This document shows positions 50,148 through 60,329 of a stretch of DNA of 64,000 nucleotides, piece by piece; position 1 is the stretch's first letter, and each line of letters starts with the position of its first letter. The notes beneath the pieces were generated by a model. The model saw nothing but the letters and a program-made list of their open reading frames with translations. It did not search any database and was not told the origin of the DNA. A program made the position numbers and the translations under genes. The DNA is taken from positions 13,471 through 77,470 of the forward strand of contig JBDSZL010000084.1 of the NCBI GenBank assembly GCA_039925145.1, written 5' to 3'. The stretch comes from JBDSZL01 sp039925145 (GTDB lineage Bacteria; Acidobacteriota; Vicinamibacteria; Vicinamibacterales; SCN-69-37).

Positions 50148-52304
50148 ATGACCTTCACGCATCGAATCATGGCCAGCACGTGCGGCATGGCAATCGCTGC
50201 GCTGACGCTCGCCTCGTCCGATCCCAAGGCCCCACGGGCGCTTCGATTGACGACGCCGGTCGAAGCGGCGCAGATGGCCGAGTCGGCGCTGTGGCTCGCG
50301 CCCTCTGCCGACTCGACCAAGCCCTCTGAGCTCGCGCGAGCCATCGAGATGCTCAACACCGGACGCGCGGCTGAGGCGGCCAGTGTGTTTGCGCGGTCCA
50401 CGGCCGACCCGTTACTCGGGGGCTACGCGCGGCTGTACTACGGACGCGCCCAGTTGGCGTTGAACCGCCTGCCGGATGCCGCAGCCGCGGCACGGAGTGT
50501 GCTTGGCGTGAGTCCCGGCGGATACGTCGGAGAAGCGGCGTTGTGGCTGCTGGCCGACAGTTCCGAGCTGCTGGGTCAGTGGGCCGACGCCTTCACGGCG
50601 CTCAAGGCGCTCACTGATATTCGTTCGACCAACCCGTCTCTTGCCTGGCTGCGACTTGCGCGCGCGGCGGAAAAGACGGGCGCTTCGTCGCCTGCCCGCG
50701 CCGCCTATGTGAAGGTGTATTACGAATACCCGCTGACGAGTGAGGCCGACGCGGCCGGTTCGGCCTTGAGCCGGTTGCCGGCGTCCGAGGGCCCCGAGCG
50801 CCTCAGACTCGAGCTCGGCCGGGCCCAGCAGCTGTATGCCGCCCGGCGCTATGCTGACGCGCGCAAGGCCTATTCGGATGTGCGATCGGCAACGGGCGGT
50901 GACGATCGCGCGATCGCAGACCTGCGGATCGCCGAGTGCGACTATGCCCTGCAGCGGTTCGAAGTGGCGCGAGAAGCGCTTCGGCCTCTGGCGGAGAAGA
51001 ACGGCCCGCACCGCGTCGAAGCCGCGTTCTACTACGTCAGCACTCTGCGGGGGCTGAAGCGCAGCGATGAATACCCGGGGCGCGTCGCCGAGTTTGTCGC
51101 GGCCAACCCGGGGCACCCGCTGGCCGAAATGGCACTGAACGACCTGGCCACCGCCTACATTCTCTCCAATGACGACGCGAGCGCGGCGCAGGTCTTCACC
51201 CAGATGTACGGCCTATTTCCGTTTGGGGCCTTCGCGGACCGAGCAGCCTGGAAGGCCGGGTGGTGGGCGTACCGCAACGGACGCTATGCCGAAACGGTGC
51301 GTCTGTTCGAGGCCGCAGCGGTCAACCAGCGGCGCGCCGATTATCGGCCGTCGTGGCTGTACTGGGCCGCTCGCGCGCACGAGCAACTGGGGGAACCAGA
51401 GGCGGCCCTGAAGTGGTACCGGCAGACGATCGCCGACTACCGCAATTCCTATTACGGACGACGGGCGGCCGAGTCGGTCGAGCGCATCGTGACGCGGGGC
51501 AACCGCGCTCTGGCGGTGACCCGGGCGACATCGACGCAGCCGGTTCGGCTGGCGCTCGAGCCCGGCGCGCCGCCGGAGAACACGCGGCTCATTCAGCGCC
51601 TCCTGTCTGTGGGGCTCTACACCGACGCTATTTTCGAGCTGCGCAAGACGCAGCGGGATGTCGGGACATCACCCCTGATCGAGGCCACGATCGCCTACGC
51701 GCTCAACCGGATGGGTGAATTGCGCCCTGCGATTACCGCGATGCGCCGCGCGTACCCGCAATTCATGGCCGAGGGAGGAGAGGCGCTTCCGAGCGCCATA
51801 CTCTCGGTGATTTTCCCGGTGCAGCACTTCGATCTGCTGCGACGCTACGCGACTGAGCGCCATCTCGATCCGTATCTGCTCGTGGCCCAGGTGGCGCAGG
51901 AGTCGACATTCCAGGCCGATGTCCGCTCCGTCGCGAACGCGTACGGCCTCATGCAGATTCTCCCTTCCACCGGCCAGCGGTATGCGTCGAAGGTGGGGGT
52001 TCGCGGCTTCTCGACGGCGCGGTTGAAGGATCCGGAAGTCAACGTCCGCATTGGCACCGCGTACATGGCGGATCTGCTGGCGCGGTTCGGAGATCCGGCT
52101 CCTGCTCTGGCTGCCTACAACGCGGGCGAAAACCGTGTCACCCGGTGGCGCGCCGAGCGACCCGGCGTGGCGCGGGATGAGTTCATCGACGACATTCCCT
52201 TCCCCGAGACGCAGAATTACGTGAAGCGGATTCTCGGTACCGCTGAGGACTATCGCCTTCTTTACGGCGAACGGCGTCCGGCCGGGCGAGATCTGGTGCG
52301 CTGA
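50148..52304 (+). CDS. Soluble lytic murein transglycosylase (Slt70-like)
   Basis: A 718-residue exported enzyme that cleaves peptidoglycan glycan strands non-hydrolytically. After an N-terminal signal (HRIMASTCGMAIAALTLASS) comes a long helical superhelix of TPR type (about 60-540, e.g. AEAASVFARSTADPLLGGYARLYYGRAQLAL). The SLT catalytic domain follows, with E585 in VAQVAQESTF, then NAYGLMQILPSTGQRYA and LAAYNAGENRV. The ATG at 50148 has AGGAG at the right distance; the GTG two codons earlier is too close to it. Confidence 0.92.
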   Translation: MTFTHRIMASTCGMAIAALTLASSDPKAPRALRLTTPVEAAQMAESALWLAPSADSTKPSELARAIEMLNTGRAAEAASVFARSTADPLLGGYARLYYGRAQLALNRLPDAAAAARSVLGVSPGGYVGEAALWLLADSSELLGQWADAFTALKALTDIRSTNPSLAWLRLARAAEKTGASSPARAAYVKVYYEYPLTSEADAAGSALSRLPASEGPERLRLELGRAQQLYAARRYADARKAYSDVRSATGGDDRAIADLRIAECDYALQRFEVAREALRPLAEKNGPHRVEAAFYYVSTLRGLKRSDEYPGRVAEFVAANPGHPLAEMALNDLATAYILSNDDASAAQVFTQMYGLFPFGAFADRAAWKAGWWAYRNGRYAETVRLFEAAAVNQRRADYRPSWLYWAARAHEQLGEPEAALKWYRQTIADYRNSYYGRRAAESVERIVTRGNRALAVTRATSTQPVRLALEPGAPPENTRLIQRLLSVGLYTDAIFELRKTQRDVGTSPLIEATIAYALNRMGELRPAITAMRRAYPQFMAEGGEALPSAILSVIFPVQHFDLLRRYATERHLDPYLLVAQVAQESTFQADVRSVANAYGLMQILPSTGQRYASKVGVRGFSTARLKDPEVNVRIGTAYMADLLARFGDPAPALAAYNAGENRVTRWRAERPGVARDEFIDDIPFPETQNYVKRILGTAEDYRLLYGERRPAGRDLVR

Positions 52305-52315
52305 GCCGCGCCGCC

Positions 52316-53521
52316 ATGCCGCGTTCTAGAACGTCCGAAAAGGCGAGCCGGTTCACCGAGTCGGTCATCCGAGAAATGACGCGACTGGCGTTGCAGCATG
52401 GCGCCGTCAACCTCTCGCAAGGCTTCCCCGATTTTCCCGCGCCCGACTGGATTAAGCAGGCCGCGTGCGCCGCGATCGACTCGGATCTGAATCAGTATGC
52501 GGTGACGTGGGGCGCGAAGCCGCTGCGCGACGCGATCGCGGCCGACATCGCGCGCCGCCAGGGGCGGGATGTCGATCCCGACCGGCAGGTCACGGTGTGC
52601 TGCGGCTCCACCGAGGCGATGATGGCGACCCTGCTCGCCGTGGTGGATCCTGGCGACGAGGTCATCATCTTCGAGCCCTTCTACGAGAACTACGGGCCCG
52701 ACGCGATTCTTTCGGGAGCGGTTCCCCGATTGGTGAGGCTGCACCCGCCTCCGGCCTCCGCCGGCGGAGAGACCGGTGCCGACTGGTCCTTCGATGCGGA
52801 CGAGCTGCGTGCCGCATTCTCGAACCGGACGCGCGCCATTGTCATCAACACGCCGAACAATCCGACGGGCAAGGTGTTCACGCGCGAAGAGCTCCGCCTC
52901 ATCGCACGGCTTTGTGTCGAGTGGGACGTCATCGCGGTCACAGACGAAATCTACGAGCACATCATCTACGCCGATGGCGGACACGTGCCGATGGCGACGA
53001 TCGATGGGATGGCCGACCGCACGGTGACCATCAACAGCATTTCGAAGACATTCAGCGTCACCGGCTGGCGGGTGGGGTGGGCCGTCGCCCCGCCCGACAT
53101 CACGAGCGCCATCCGTAAGGTTCACGACTTCCTGACGGTTGGCGCCGCGGCGCCGCTTCAAGCGGCCGCGGCGGCGGCTCTCGGCACCGGCGACGAATAC
53201 GTTGTGGAGCTGGGGCGCTCGTATCGGCGCAAGCGAGACCGGCTCATGGGCATTCTGGAGCGTGCAGGGTTCGCCTGCTACCAGCCGCAGGGCGCCTACT
53301 ACATCATGACCAGCATTGCGTCATTCGGGTTCCCTGACGACGTGACGTTTGCGCGGCATCTGGTCACGAAGATCGGCGTTGCCGCAGTACCGGGAAGCAG
53401 CTTTTTTCGCAACGCGCCGGCAGGTAATCAGTATCTTCGTTTCTGCTTCTGCAAGAAGGAAGAGACGTTCGTGGCGGCCGAGGAGCGGCTGGGAAGCCTG
53501 ACGCCGAACCCAGTGAGTTGA
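52316..53521 (+). CDS. Class I/II PLP aminotransferase
   Basis: A 401-residue pyridoxal-phosphate enzyme of the methionine/kynurenine-aminotransferase subgroup. The PLP lysine is K244 in SISKTFSVTGWRVGWA; other cofactor contacts are NTPNNPTGKVF, CGSTEAMMATLLAV and the C-terminal arginine in QYLRFCFCKKEE. It starts 11 nt after the transglycosylase and may be on the same transcript without a clear joint role. The exact amino donor cannot be read from the sequence. Confidence 0.92.
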   Translation: MPRSRTSEKASRFTESVIREMTRLALQHGAVNLSQGFPDFPAPDWIKQAACAAIDSDLNQYAVTWGAKPLRDAIAADIARRQGRDVDPDRQVTVCCGSTEAMMATLLAVVDPGDEVIIFEPFYENYGPDAILSGAVPRLVRLHPPPASAGGETGADWSFDADELRAAFSNRTRAIVINTPNNPTGKVFTREELRLIARLCVEWDVIAVTDEIYEHIIYADGGHVPMATIDGMADRTVTINSISKTFSVTGWRVGWAVAPPDITSAIRKVHDFLTVGAAAPLQAAAAAALGTGDEYVVELGRSYRRKRDRLMGILERAGFACYQPQGAYYIMTSIASFGFPDDVTFARHLVTKIGVAAVPGSSFFRNAPAGNQYLRFCFCKKEETFVAAEERLGSLTPNPVS

Positions 53522-53575
53522 GGCGTCCTCTGCCCTGGAAGGGCGCCCCAACTCGAGGTCTGCACCTGTCGCGCG

Positions 53576-56509
53576 TTAGAAACGAACGCCGACCGACATT
53601 CTGAACGTGCGCGGCAACGTGTAGGCGCCCTTGCCGATGGCCTTGCCGAACTTGTTGCCGTAATCCCAATTCAGCCCCTTGACCGGCTTCGTGGTGAACG
53701 GGTTGAACGCCGCAAACCTGTCTGGGTCGTCTACCGCCGTCAACACCGTTCTGTCGATGTCCTGGTTCGCGCCGTTGAACAGCTGAAACTGGTTGAAGAG
53801 GTTCAGAAGCTGAAACTGGGCGAACACTGTGGGGCGATGGTGCGTCGACAGGTCGTGATTGTAGTTGATGGCCAGGTCGGTCCGGAACATGGACTCGGTC
53901 CGAAACTCGTCACGGGGCGTGAAGAAGTACGTGCCGGTGAACGGCGGCAGCGCGTAGCCCGGATTGCGCACTCCCGACACGTCGACCGATCCGACCGCGC
54001 CGTATGGCGTGCCCGATTGCATCTGCTCGACCACGCCGACCGAGACCCGTCCGAGTGCCTGCCAGGGGAGCTCGTACGTGCCCCAGATTCTGGCGCGATG
54101 CCGCTGGTCGGCCGCCAGATCGCCTTCTGGAAAGGCCCACGTGCGATCGGCGTACTCGGGGTAGCCGAGAATGCCGGACGTGATTGGGCCATTCTCCGTT
54201 GTCTCACCGTTCACGTTTCCGTGCAGGCGCGACAGCGTGTAGTTGCCCCCCACTCGAGCGCGACGGATCGAGAGGAGGCCCTGCACGCTCAGGCCCTGGT
54301 ACTGGCGCGTCAGGTCGTTCGTGTTTTCCACGACACCGCGATCGGAATCCTGTCCGAACTCGTCTGAAACCTGGCCGGTGCTCAGGTCGGTTCTCGTCGC
54401 ATAGAAGTCGGCGTACGAACGATTCACGAAGTCGACGCGAATGGCCGCCCTGGAGCCCACCTGCTGACTGACGCCGAAGGTCAGTTCGTCGACGTGCGGA
54501 GAGGCGAGCGACTTGTCGATTCGCGTCCCGATGCCCGCAATGACGGCCACGAAGGGATCGGGCCGGACCGCGTTGAACCAGTTGAACACCTGTTGCAGGG
54601 CGGCTTCGCTGCTCTTGTAGGGAGCCGCGCCTGTGTTGATCGGGGAGCCCTGATAGAAGTACGCGATAATCGAGGGCGTGCCGGCGCCCGAGCCGGAGTT
54701 GGCGATGCTGTTCGCCACCGCCGAGACGTAACGCCCGTAGCCGGCCGTGACCGCCAGTCGTCCTGTTCCGCGCGGATCCCACGCCAGCCCCAGCCTGGGA
54801 CTGATCGCGCTGTCGCGAACCACGGCATTGCCAGAAGCGTCTTTGCCCTGGTTCTTGTCGAACCTCAGGCCGGCATTCACGCTCAGATGTCGGTTGTAGC
54901 GCCAGCTGTCACTCAGAAAAAGGCTATGGGTGCGGAAGTTGGTGCGCTTGGCAGCCTCTCGAATCGGCCACGAGATGATCCACGTGGTGTCCCCGGGCAC
55001 CATGACCGGGTAGACCGTGCCGTTGTCGATGATCGAGCCGGTTGCCCACACGTGATAATCGGTGGCGGACTGGTGGTTCGCGGCTTCGCGCTTGTCATTG
55101 AAGCCGTCGTAGCCGAATGTCATGGCATGGCTGCCCGCGCCCGTCGAGAGAAAGTACGTGCCCTTGACCACCAGGTTGTTGTTGTCGCGAGTCTCGTCCG
55201 TGCAGACTCCGCAGAAATTCGGCGCGCCCCACCAGGCGCCGGTCGTCTGATCTCGCAACGGTGTGCCCCGCGCGATGTCGGTGGAGAGGCCGCCGTCATG
55301 ACGGAACGCGAACGTCCGGGCCGAATACTGGCCTTCGAGGAACAGGTGCGATCCGAACGTGCCCGTGTAGTGGACCGCCGCCAGCGTCTGAGGCAGGTCG
55401 CGGGTCGTCAGGCTGGCGAGATCCATGACCTGCGAAGACACCGGCCAGGCGTTGTTCACCTCGCGCTGCTTGATTCCAGTGAACGCGAACTCGATGCGTT
55501 GGGCCGGAGACACCGACCCGGTTAACTTGACCTCGCCGCGCGTTTCCCGGTTCTCGTAGACGTAAGGGAGATTGGTATACCCCGTCTGCCGTGAGAGCTG
55601 CTGATTGGCACCGCGCCCGGCCGCAAAGAACCAGAGGCGACTCGGCAGAATAGGACCGCCAAGGGTGTACTCATGCGTCGGGGTCGTCTTATCGGTCTTG
55701 GGCTCTTTGAAGGGACTCACCGATCGCCAGTTGTCGTTTGTCAGACCTGTACGCCACGAACCAGAAAACCTGTTGCCGCCAGACTTGCTGATCGTGCTAA
55801 TCACTCCGCCAGAAAACCGGCCGTACTCGGCTGAGATTCCGCCAGTGCTGATCGTCGTCTCCTCGATGGCATCCTCGACGACCAGGCTCAGTGGCGCGCG
55901 ATCGAGATTGTCCTGGGTCACGACGCCGTCGATCAGGTAAAGGTTCTCGAAGCTCATGGCGCCGGCAATTGTCACGGCGCCGCCTGGCCCGGTGGCGTGC
56001 ACCGAGGGTGCGAGAGAGACAGCGGCGGCCTGGCTGCGAGCGGTTGGCAGCTGGTTCAGGAGGGACGCTGGCAGCGTGGTCGAGATCAGTGGCGTTCCCA
56101 TTGATGCGAGGCCTTGGGCCGAAACGGAGACCTGCTCGCTCTGGCCTGCCGGCCTCAGCGCGGCATCGACAGCGGCCGTTTGCATTGCGGCCACCGTGAC
56201 CGCAAGTTTTGCCGTCGTGAATCCGGTCAGTTCGAATTTCGCGGTATAGCTCCCCGGCGGCAGCAGCCGCAGCATGTAGTCGCCGTTTGCCGTGGAGGTC
56301 GTTGTCTGCGATTGCTGGAGACTCGGCGATTCCACGATGACCCGGACACCGCCGATGGGACGTCCCTGAGAATCGACGATGTGGCCGGAGATGGCGCCGG
56401 TAGGGATCTGGGCTGAGGCGATCTGCGGAAGATGAAGATAAAGAGAGACGGCCAACAGGAGGACACCGGGAAAAAGCCGGCGGGGCAGACAGATATCCGA
56501 AGATGGCAT
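53576..56509 (-). CDS. TonB-dependent receptor with carboxypeptidase-regulatory N-terminus
   Basis: A 977-residue outer-membrane receptor. After a signal peptide come a CarboxypepD_reg-like domain (about 30-115, GAISGHIVDSQGRPIGGVRVIVES), a plug domain (about 120-260), and a long beta-barrel ending in an aromatic-terminated strand (FRMSVGVRF). This layout is the main TonB-receptor type of Acidobacteria and usually imports oligosaccharides or peptides. AGGAG is 9 bases before the ATG at 56509; an upstream in-frame start would add 27 residues before the signal. It is divergent from the gene at 56729. Confidence 0.9.
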   Translation of the reverse strand: MPSSDICLPRRLFPGVLLLAVSLYLHLPQIASAQIPTGAISGHIVDSQGRPIGGVRVIVESPSLQQSQTTTSTANGDYMLRLLPPGSYTAKFELTGFTTAKLAVTVAAMQTAAVDAALRPAGQSEQVSVSAQGLASMGTPLISTTLPASLLNQLPTARSQAAAVSLAPSVHATGPGGAVTIAGAMSFENLYLIDGVVTQDNLDRAPLSLVVEDAIEETTISTGGISAEYGRFSGGVISTISKSGGNRFSGSWRTGLTNDNWRSVSPFKEPKTDKTTPTHEYTLGGPILPSRLWFFAAGRGANQQLSRQTGYTNLPYVYENRETRGEVKLTGSVSPAQRIEFAFTGIKQREVNNAWPVSSQVMDLASLTTRDLPQTLAAVHYTGTFGSHLFLEGQYSARTFAFRHDGGLSTDIARGTPLRDQTTGAWWGAPNFCGVCTDETRDNNNLVVKGTYFLSTGAGSHAMTFGYDGFNDKREAANHQSATDYHVWATGSIIDNGTVYPVMVPGDTTWIISWPIREAAKRTNFRTHSLFLSDSWRYNRHLSVNAGLRFDKNQGKDASGNAVVRDSAISPRLGLAWDPRGTGRLAVTAGYGRYVSAVANSIANSGSGAGTPSIIAYFYQGSPINTGAAPYKSSEAALQQVFNWFNAVRPDPFVAVIAGIGTRIDKSLASPHVDELTFGVSQQVGSRAAIRVDFVNRSYADFYATRTDLSTGQVSDEFGQDSDRGVVENTNDLTRQYQGLSVQGLLSIRRARVGGNYTLSRLHGNVNGETTENGPITSGILGYPEYADRTWAFPEGDLAADQRHRARIWGTYELPWQALGRVSVGVVEQMQSGTPYGAVGSVDVSGVRNPGYALPPFTGTYFFTPRDEFRTESMFRTDLAINYNHDLSTHHRPTVFAQFQLLNLFNQFQLFNGANQDIDRTVLTAVDDPDRFAAFNPFTTKPVKGLNWDYGNKFGKAIGKGAYTLPRTFRMSVGVRF

Positions 56510-56728
56510 AGTGACGGGCTCCTGGAGCAATAACGATGCCTTTGCATAAAGATCGGTCGATCGGCCATCTTTCCGAAAAAGACTGAGCAAACAGAAGGCT
56601 GCCGCCGCGTGCGCCGCGAGTCCCTGTCAGAAATCCGTGCGAAATCTGCAATGGCGTATCAAAAATGTAAGCACCTAGGGCGTCGTTGCCGCGGGTGGGT
56701 GCCAAGGCCCGCATAGAATGCACGCGGA

Positions 56729-59398
56729 ATGCTGACTCGAGTAGCCCGCGCTGGGCCATGGCGGCGGATGATCGGGCCCGTGCTATTCGGGCTGGCGGCG
56801 TGGTGCGCCGCGGGGACGGTAGCGCTCGCCGACCCCGTAGCCTCGACGCGCGTGGCCGTTCTGGCGCGCTGGTGGTGGCTGCCCCTCTTCGTCGGGGCCG
56901 CCGCTGGGGTGCGCCCGTTCCGTACGTCGTTCTGGAATGCGACGCCAGCGCTGCTGGCGACGGTTGCCTACTGGCCAATCCCCCTGTCACCGCCACTCCT
57001 GTTGTGGACAGGACGACTGGCGTGGCTGCCTGTCCTTGTCACCCTCGCCGCAGTAGTCGTGCCGGCGGGTACCGGTGAGGAGAACGCGCCGGATACCGTC
57101 CCCGAAGGTCGGGTGGCGCCCCGACGGTCGCTCTTGCTGGCCGCGCTCTTCAGCGCGTGCCTCTCTGTCGTCGTCGCGTGGTCGCTCCACTCGCAGCTTC
57201 CCCGTGGCGATGAGTGGCACTACCTGATGATGACTCAGAGTCTCCGCAAGGACGGTGATCTGCGCATCGAGAACAATCACGTTCAACGCGACTATGAGTC
57301 GTTCTACGCTGGGACGCTGCCGCCAGACTTCCTGCGTCGCGGCACGGACGGTCAGATTTATTCCATTCACGCACCGGGTGTGGCGGTGCTGGTCCTGCCC
57401 CTGTTTGCGCTGTTCGGGTACGCAGGCGCGCAAGCCTCATTGATTGTGGTCGCCGCGGCCGCCGGCGCGCTGGTCTGGCTGATAGGCTGGCGGGCGGCTG
57501 CCGACAGGCGAGCGGCATGGTTTGCGTGGGCGTCGGTCGCTGGGTCGGTGCCCTTCCTGTTTCAGAGCGTCACCGTGTTCCCCGACATGTTCGGAGCGTT
57601 GGCCGTAGCGGGGGCGCTCGCCATCTACATGGCGCTGTCGCGGCCGGGGACCCTGGTCGGATCAACGACGCTAGTGGCGCCGTCTCTGCTGCTCGCCGCC
57701 CTTCCCTGGTTTCATACACGGTTTGTCATCCTGTCGGTCACGTTCGGAACATTCATTGCGTGGCGGGTCCTCACTGATTCCTCTCGCGCGACGCCAGTTC
57801 GCGCCCGGCGAGTCGCCCTGCTTCTGGCGGTGCCCGCGGTCTCGGCTGCCTCCTGGTTCCTGTTCTTCTACCTCATCTATGGCACGCCAAATCCACTGGC
57901 TCCGTACGGCGACCAGCCGGGTACTCGCTGGGGCTACATTCCCGGCGCGCTGGCCGGGCTGTGGCTCGATCAGCAGTTCGGCCTGCTGACGTACGCGCCG
58001 GTGCTGGCGCTGGCGGGCTGGGGATGGTGGCGTCGGCTCGGGGCAGGCTGTTATTCGGCGCGCGCTGGCGCGGCCGCCTTGCTCCTCTATGCCGCAGCGG
58101 TCGGCACATATTGGATGTGGTGGGGTGGCGTACCTGCCACACCCGCCCGATTCCTCACGGCCGTCCTGCCGGTTCTTGCACCGCCAGTCGCTGTCGCGTG
58201 GACACAAATGGACCGCTCGGGTAGAGCGATGGCGGTCGTCCTGCTTGCTCTCTCCGTGACCATGAGCATCGTCACGCTCGGCGTGGACCATGGCGCGCTG
58301 GCCTGGAACGTTCGTGGTACCCAGGCAGAGTGGCTCGTGTGGCTCCGGCCGAGCGCCGACATCCAGCATCTCTGGCCGAGCTTCTTCTGGCGTCTCACGC
58401 CGGGCGAGGTCCGGACGGAGCTGTGGTTCGGCGTGCACGCGTTGCTCTGGCTGATGTTGTTTGCCGCCACGGCGTGGTTAGTGTCAGTTCTTGCGCGCAA
58501 GCGCAGCACCGCCGCTCAAATTCTGGCAGCGTGGTGGGTGCCGCTGACGCTGATGCTCGCTGCCTTGGTGTGGTGGCCCCTGACCGGGTCGGTCGGGATC
58601 CGGGCTGAGTCTTCACAGATGGGCGTCCTGCACGCGATGGCCCAGAGGGGGCGCGTTGCGATTCGGGTGGTGCCAGGCGCGCGCTGGACGTCGGCCACAC
58701 TTGCCGACGTGCACGTGCGCATCCCCATCTTGGAGGTCAGCGACGACACGCCCGTCCCGGCGGCCGTCGTACGCGGGGTGCCACCTGGCCAGTACGACCT
58801 CCGCGTCCGGAACGCGTCGACAGACGGCGGCATGGCCGCCATCGCCCTTGGGACTGAGCCGCGCACGTACCGAACCGTCCCGCTGGCGACGCTCAGCGGG
58901 CAGGCATACAGGCTGTCGCTACCCGCCGGCGCCGAGCGGCTCACCGTGAGAATCGATCGGCCCACGGGCGACCTTGCCTCGCTCTACCTTGTGCCCGTCG
59001 CTCTCGGTCGCCAACGTCCGGCGCGTGCCATCGCCGTCCAGCGATACGGCGACACCGACGTCTTTTTTTGTGACGACCAGGTGTTCATCGAGCCGGATGG
59101 CTTCTGGGTCAAAGGAGGCCGTTCGGGGCGCATTCTCATCGCACCGTCTGGCGCCAGCCGTGTGGTGAATCTGGAACTCGGCAATGGGCCGGCAGAGAAT
59201 CGCGTGCGGCTGGAGACGGCGGGAGGCACGAGCGAGGTGGTGCTCGCCGCTTCGGCCGTTACGCGTATCTCATTGCCGCTCGACGATGAGGGCGCAGCGT
59301 GGCTGGGCGTGACGTCGGCCGCGCAATTCCGTCCGTCGGCCACGACACCGGGAGGCGACGACCGCCTGCTCGGTGTCCGGGTTCGCGTCGTTCCGTGA
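56729..59398 (+). CDS. Large multi-span membrane protein with C-terminal beta domain (GT-C-like)
   Basis: An 889-residue protein. Residues ~10-610 carry about twelve hydrophobic segments, with an early periplasmic loop LPRGDEWHYLMMTQSLRKDGDLRIENN. The Asp/Glu in that loop, the position after the first spans and the overall layout resemble GT-C fold glycosyltransferases, which use lipid-linked sugars. The C-terminal ~280 residues are soluble and beta-rich. No exact family could be named. It is monocistronic and divergent from the TonB receptor with 219 bp between them. Confidence 0.75.
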   Translation: MLTRVARAGPWRRMIGPVLFGLAAWCAAGTVALADPVASTRVAVLARWWWLPLFVGAAAGVRPFRTSFWNATPALLATVAYWPIPLSPPLLLWTGRLAWLPVLVTLAAVVVPAGTGEENAPDTVPEGRVAPRRSLLLAALFSACLSVVVAWSLHSQLPRGDEWHYLMMTQSLRKDGDLRIENNHVQRDYESFYAGTLPPDFLRRGTDGQIYSIHAPGVAVLVLPLFALFGYAGAQASLIVVAAAAGALVWLIGWRAAADRRAAWFAWASVAGSVPFLFQSVTVFPDMFGALAVAGALAIYMALSRPGTLVGSTTLVAPSLLLAALPWFHTRFVILSVTFGTFIAWRVLTDSSRATPVRARRVALLLAVPAVSAASWFLFFYLIYGTPNPLAPYGDQPGTRWGYIPGALAGLWLDQQFGLLTYAPVLALAGWGWWRRLGAGCYSARAGAAALLLYAAAVGTYWMWWGGVPATPARFLTAVLPVLAPPVAVAWTQMDRSGRAMAVVLLALSVTMSIVTLGVDHGALAWNVRGTQAEWLVWLRPSADIQHLWPSFFWRLTPGEVRTELWFGVHALLWLMLFAATAWLVSVLARKRSTAAQILAAWWVPLTLMLAALVWWPLTGSVGIRAESSQMGVLHAMAQRGRVAIRVVPGARWTSATLADVHVRIPILEVSDDTPVPAAVVRGVPPGQYDLRVRNASTDGGMAAIALGTEPRTYRTVPLATLSGQAYRLSLPAGAERLTVRIDRPTGDLASLYLVPVALGRQRPARAIAVQRYGDTDVFFCDDQVFIEPDGFWVKGGRSGRILIAPSGASRVVNLELGNGPAENRVRLETAGGTSEVVLAASAVTRISLPLDDEGAAWLGVTSAAQFRPSATTPGGDDRLLGVRVRVVP

Positions 59399-59403
59399 CG
59401 CGA

Positions 59404-59436
59404 CGGCCGGTGCTTCCCTGCGGAAGTCGCCGGCCG
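59404..59436. terminator. Inverted repeat between convergent genes
   Basis: CGGCCGG (59404-59410) pairs with CCGGCCG (59430-59436), enclosing a second small hairpin CTTCC/GGAAG (59413-59417, 59422-59426). It lies in the 55-bp gap between two convergent genes and probably ends both transcripts. No T-run follows. Confidence 0.5.
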
Positions 59437-59453
59437 GTCACGAGACGTGCTGC

Positions 59454-60314
59454 TCAGTAGCGGAGCGCTGCTCCGAACCACATGCCCTGAAACTTGACGT
59501 CGCCGGTGTCGTTTTCGATGCTCAGAAACGTCGTCATCCGGCGCCAGCCGACTTGCACGCCGAAGTTGTTCGAGAGGTTGACCGTGCCGTGCAGGTCCCA
59601 GTCGTAGTAGTTCGCCTGATACTTCGGATCCACGTCTGGCAGCTTGAGGCCGCTGACCTCGAAGTCCACTGCGACCCGAGGCAGGACGTAGCCGCGGGCG
59701 ACGACGCCAATGGCTGGAAGCGGGGCTTTCCGCTTGACGAACTCGGTCAGCTGAGGGTTGAGCAGAGGCGAGTTGGTCTTCAGACTCGCGTCCATCGTGG
59801 TGTAGCGCGCATCGAGCAACATCCCGACGAACCCGCGCGACTTATAGAGAAAGTCGTACTCGTAGCCGAAGCGCCACACCTTCCATCCAAACGTGGACTC
59901 GACCGGCACGCTGACAGGAAAGACGATCCCATTGAACACGATGCTGCGCTTGAAGAGCACCTCGGACTGATACTCGACCGGCGTGTATTGGATTCGGAAC
60001 TTGGCCTTCTTGGACGGTCGCAGCACGATGCGCATGTCTTTGAACCGCGTGCGTGTGAAATTGAGGTCTGTCAGAAAGTCGATCTTCGAGCCAAGGAGAC
60101 CGAATTGCTCGCTCGAGATCAACCCCGCCGGATCTGCGCTCCAGAACGAGCCTGAAATCTCAGCGTGGTATTTCTCGCCAATCGCCGAGCTCTCGCCGGA
60201 TGGCGTGCCATATTGCGCGCGGGCGGCCGTCGGCCACACGAGCGCAACGGACAACACGAGCAGCGACAGCGTTGGGGAGTGGCGCCACGATGAAGGCCGC
60301 GTGGAAAGGTGCAT
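59454..60314 (-). CDS. Outer-membrane beta-barrel protein, hypothetical
   Basis: A 286-residue exported protein with a signal peptide (SPTLSLLVLSVALVWPTAARA, about 13-33) and a body of alternating hydrophobic/polar strands ending in an aromatic C-terminal residue (MWFGAALRY), the usual barrel-assembly signal. Asp/Asn loops and Tyr-rich strands (RFGYEYDFLYKSRGFVGMLLDARYTTM) fit an eight- to ten-strand barrel. The start at 60314 sets the signal; the frame is open further upstream but that lies over the ABC gene. It is divergent from the first exporter gene, 15 bp away. Confidence 0.78.
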   Translation of the reverse strand: MHLSTRPSSWRHSPTLSLLVLSVALVWPTAARAQYGTPSGESSAIGEKYHAEISGSFWSADPAGLISSEQFGLLGSKIDFLTDLNFTRTRFKDMRIVLRPSKKAKFRIQYTPVEYQSEVLFKRSIVFNGIVFPVSVPVESTFGWKVWRFGYEYDFLYKSRGFVGMLLDARYTTMDASLKTNSPLLNPQLTEFVKRKAPLPAIGVVARGYVLPRVAVDFEVSGLKLPDVDPKYQANYYDWDLHGTVNLSNNFGVQVGWRRMTTFLSIENDTGDVKFQGMWFGAALRY

Positions 60315-60329
60315 TGTTATACTTCCTCC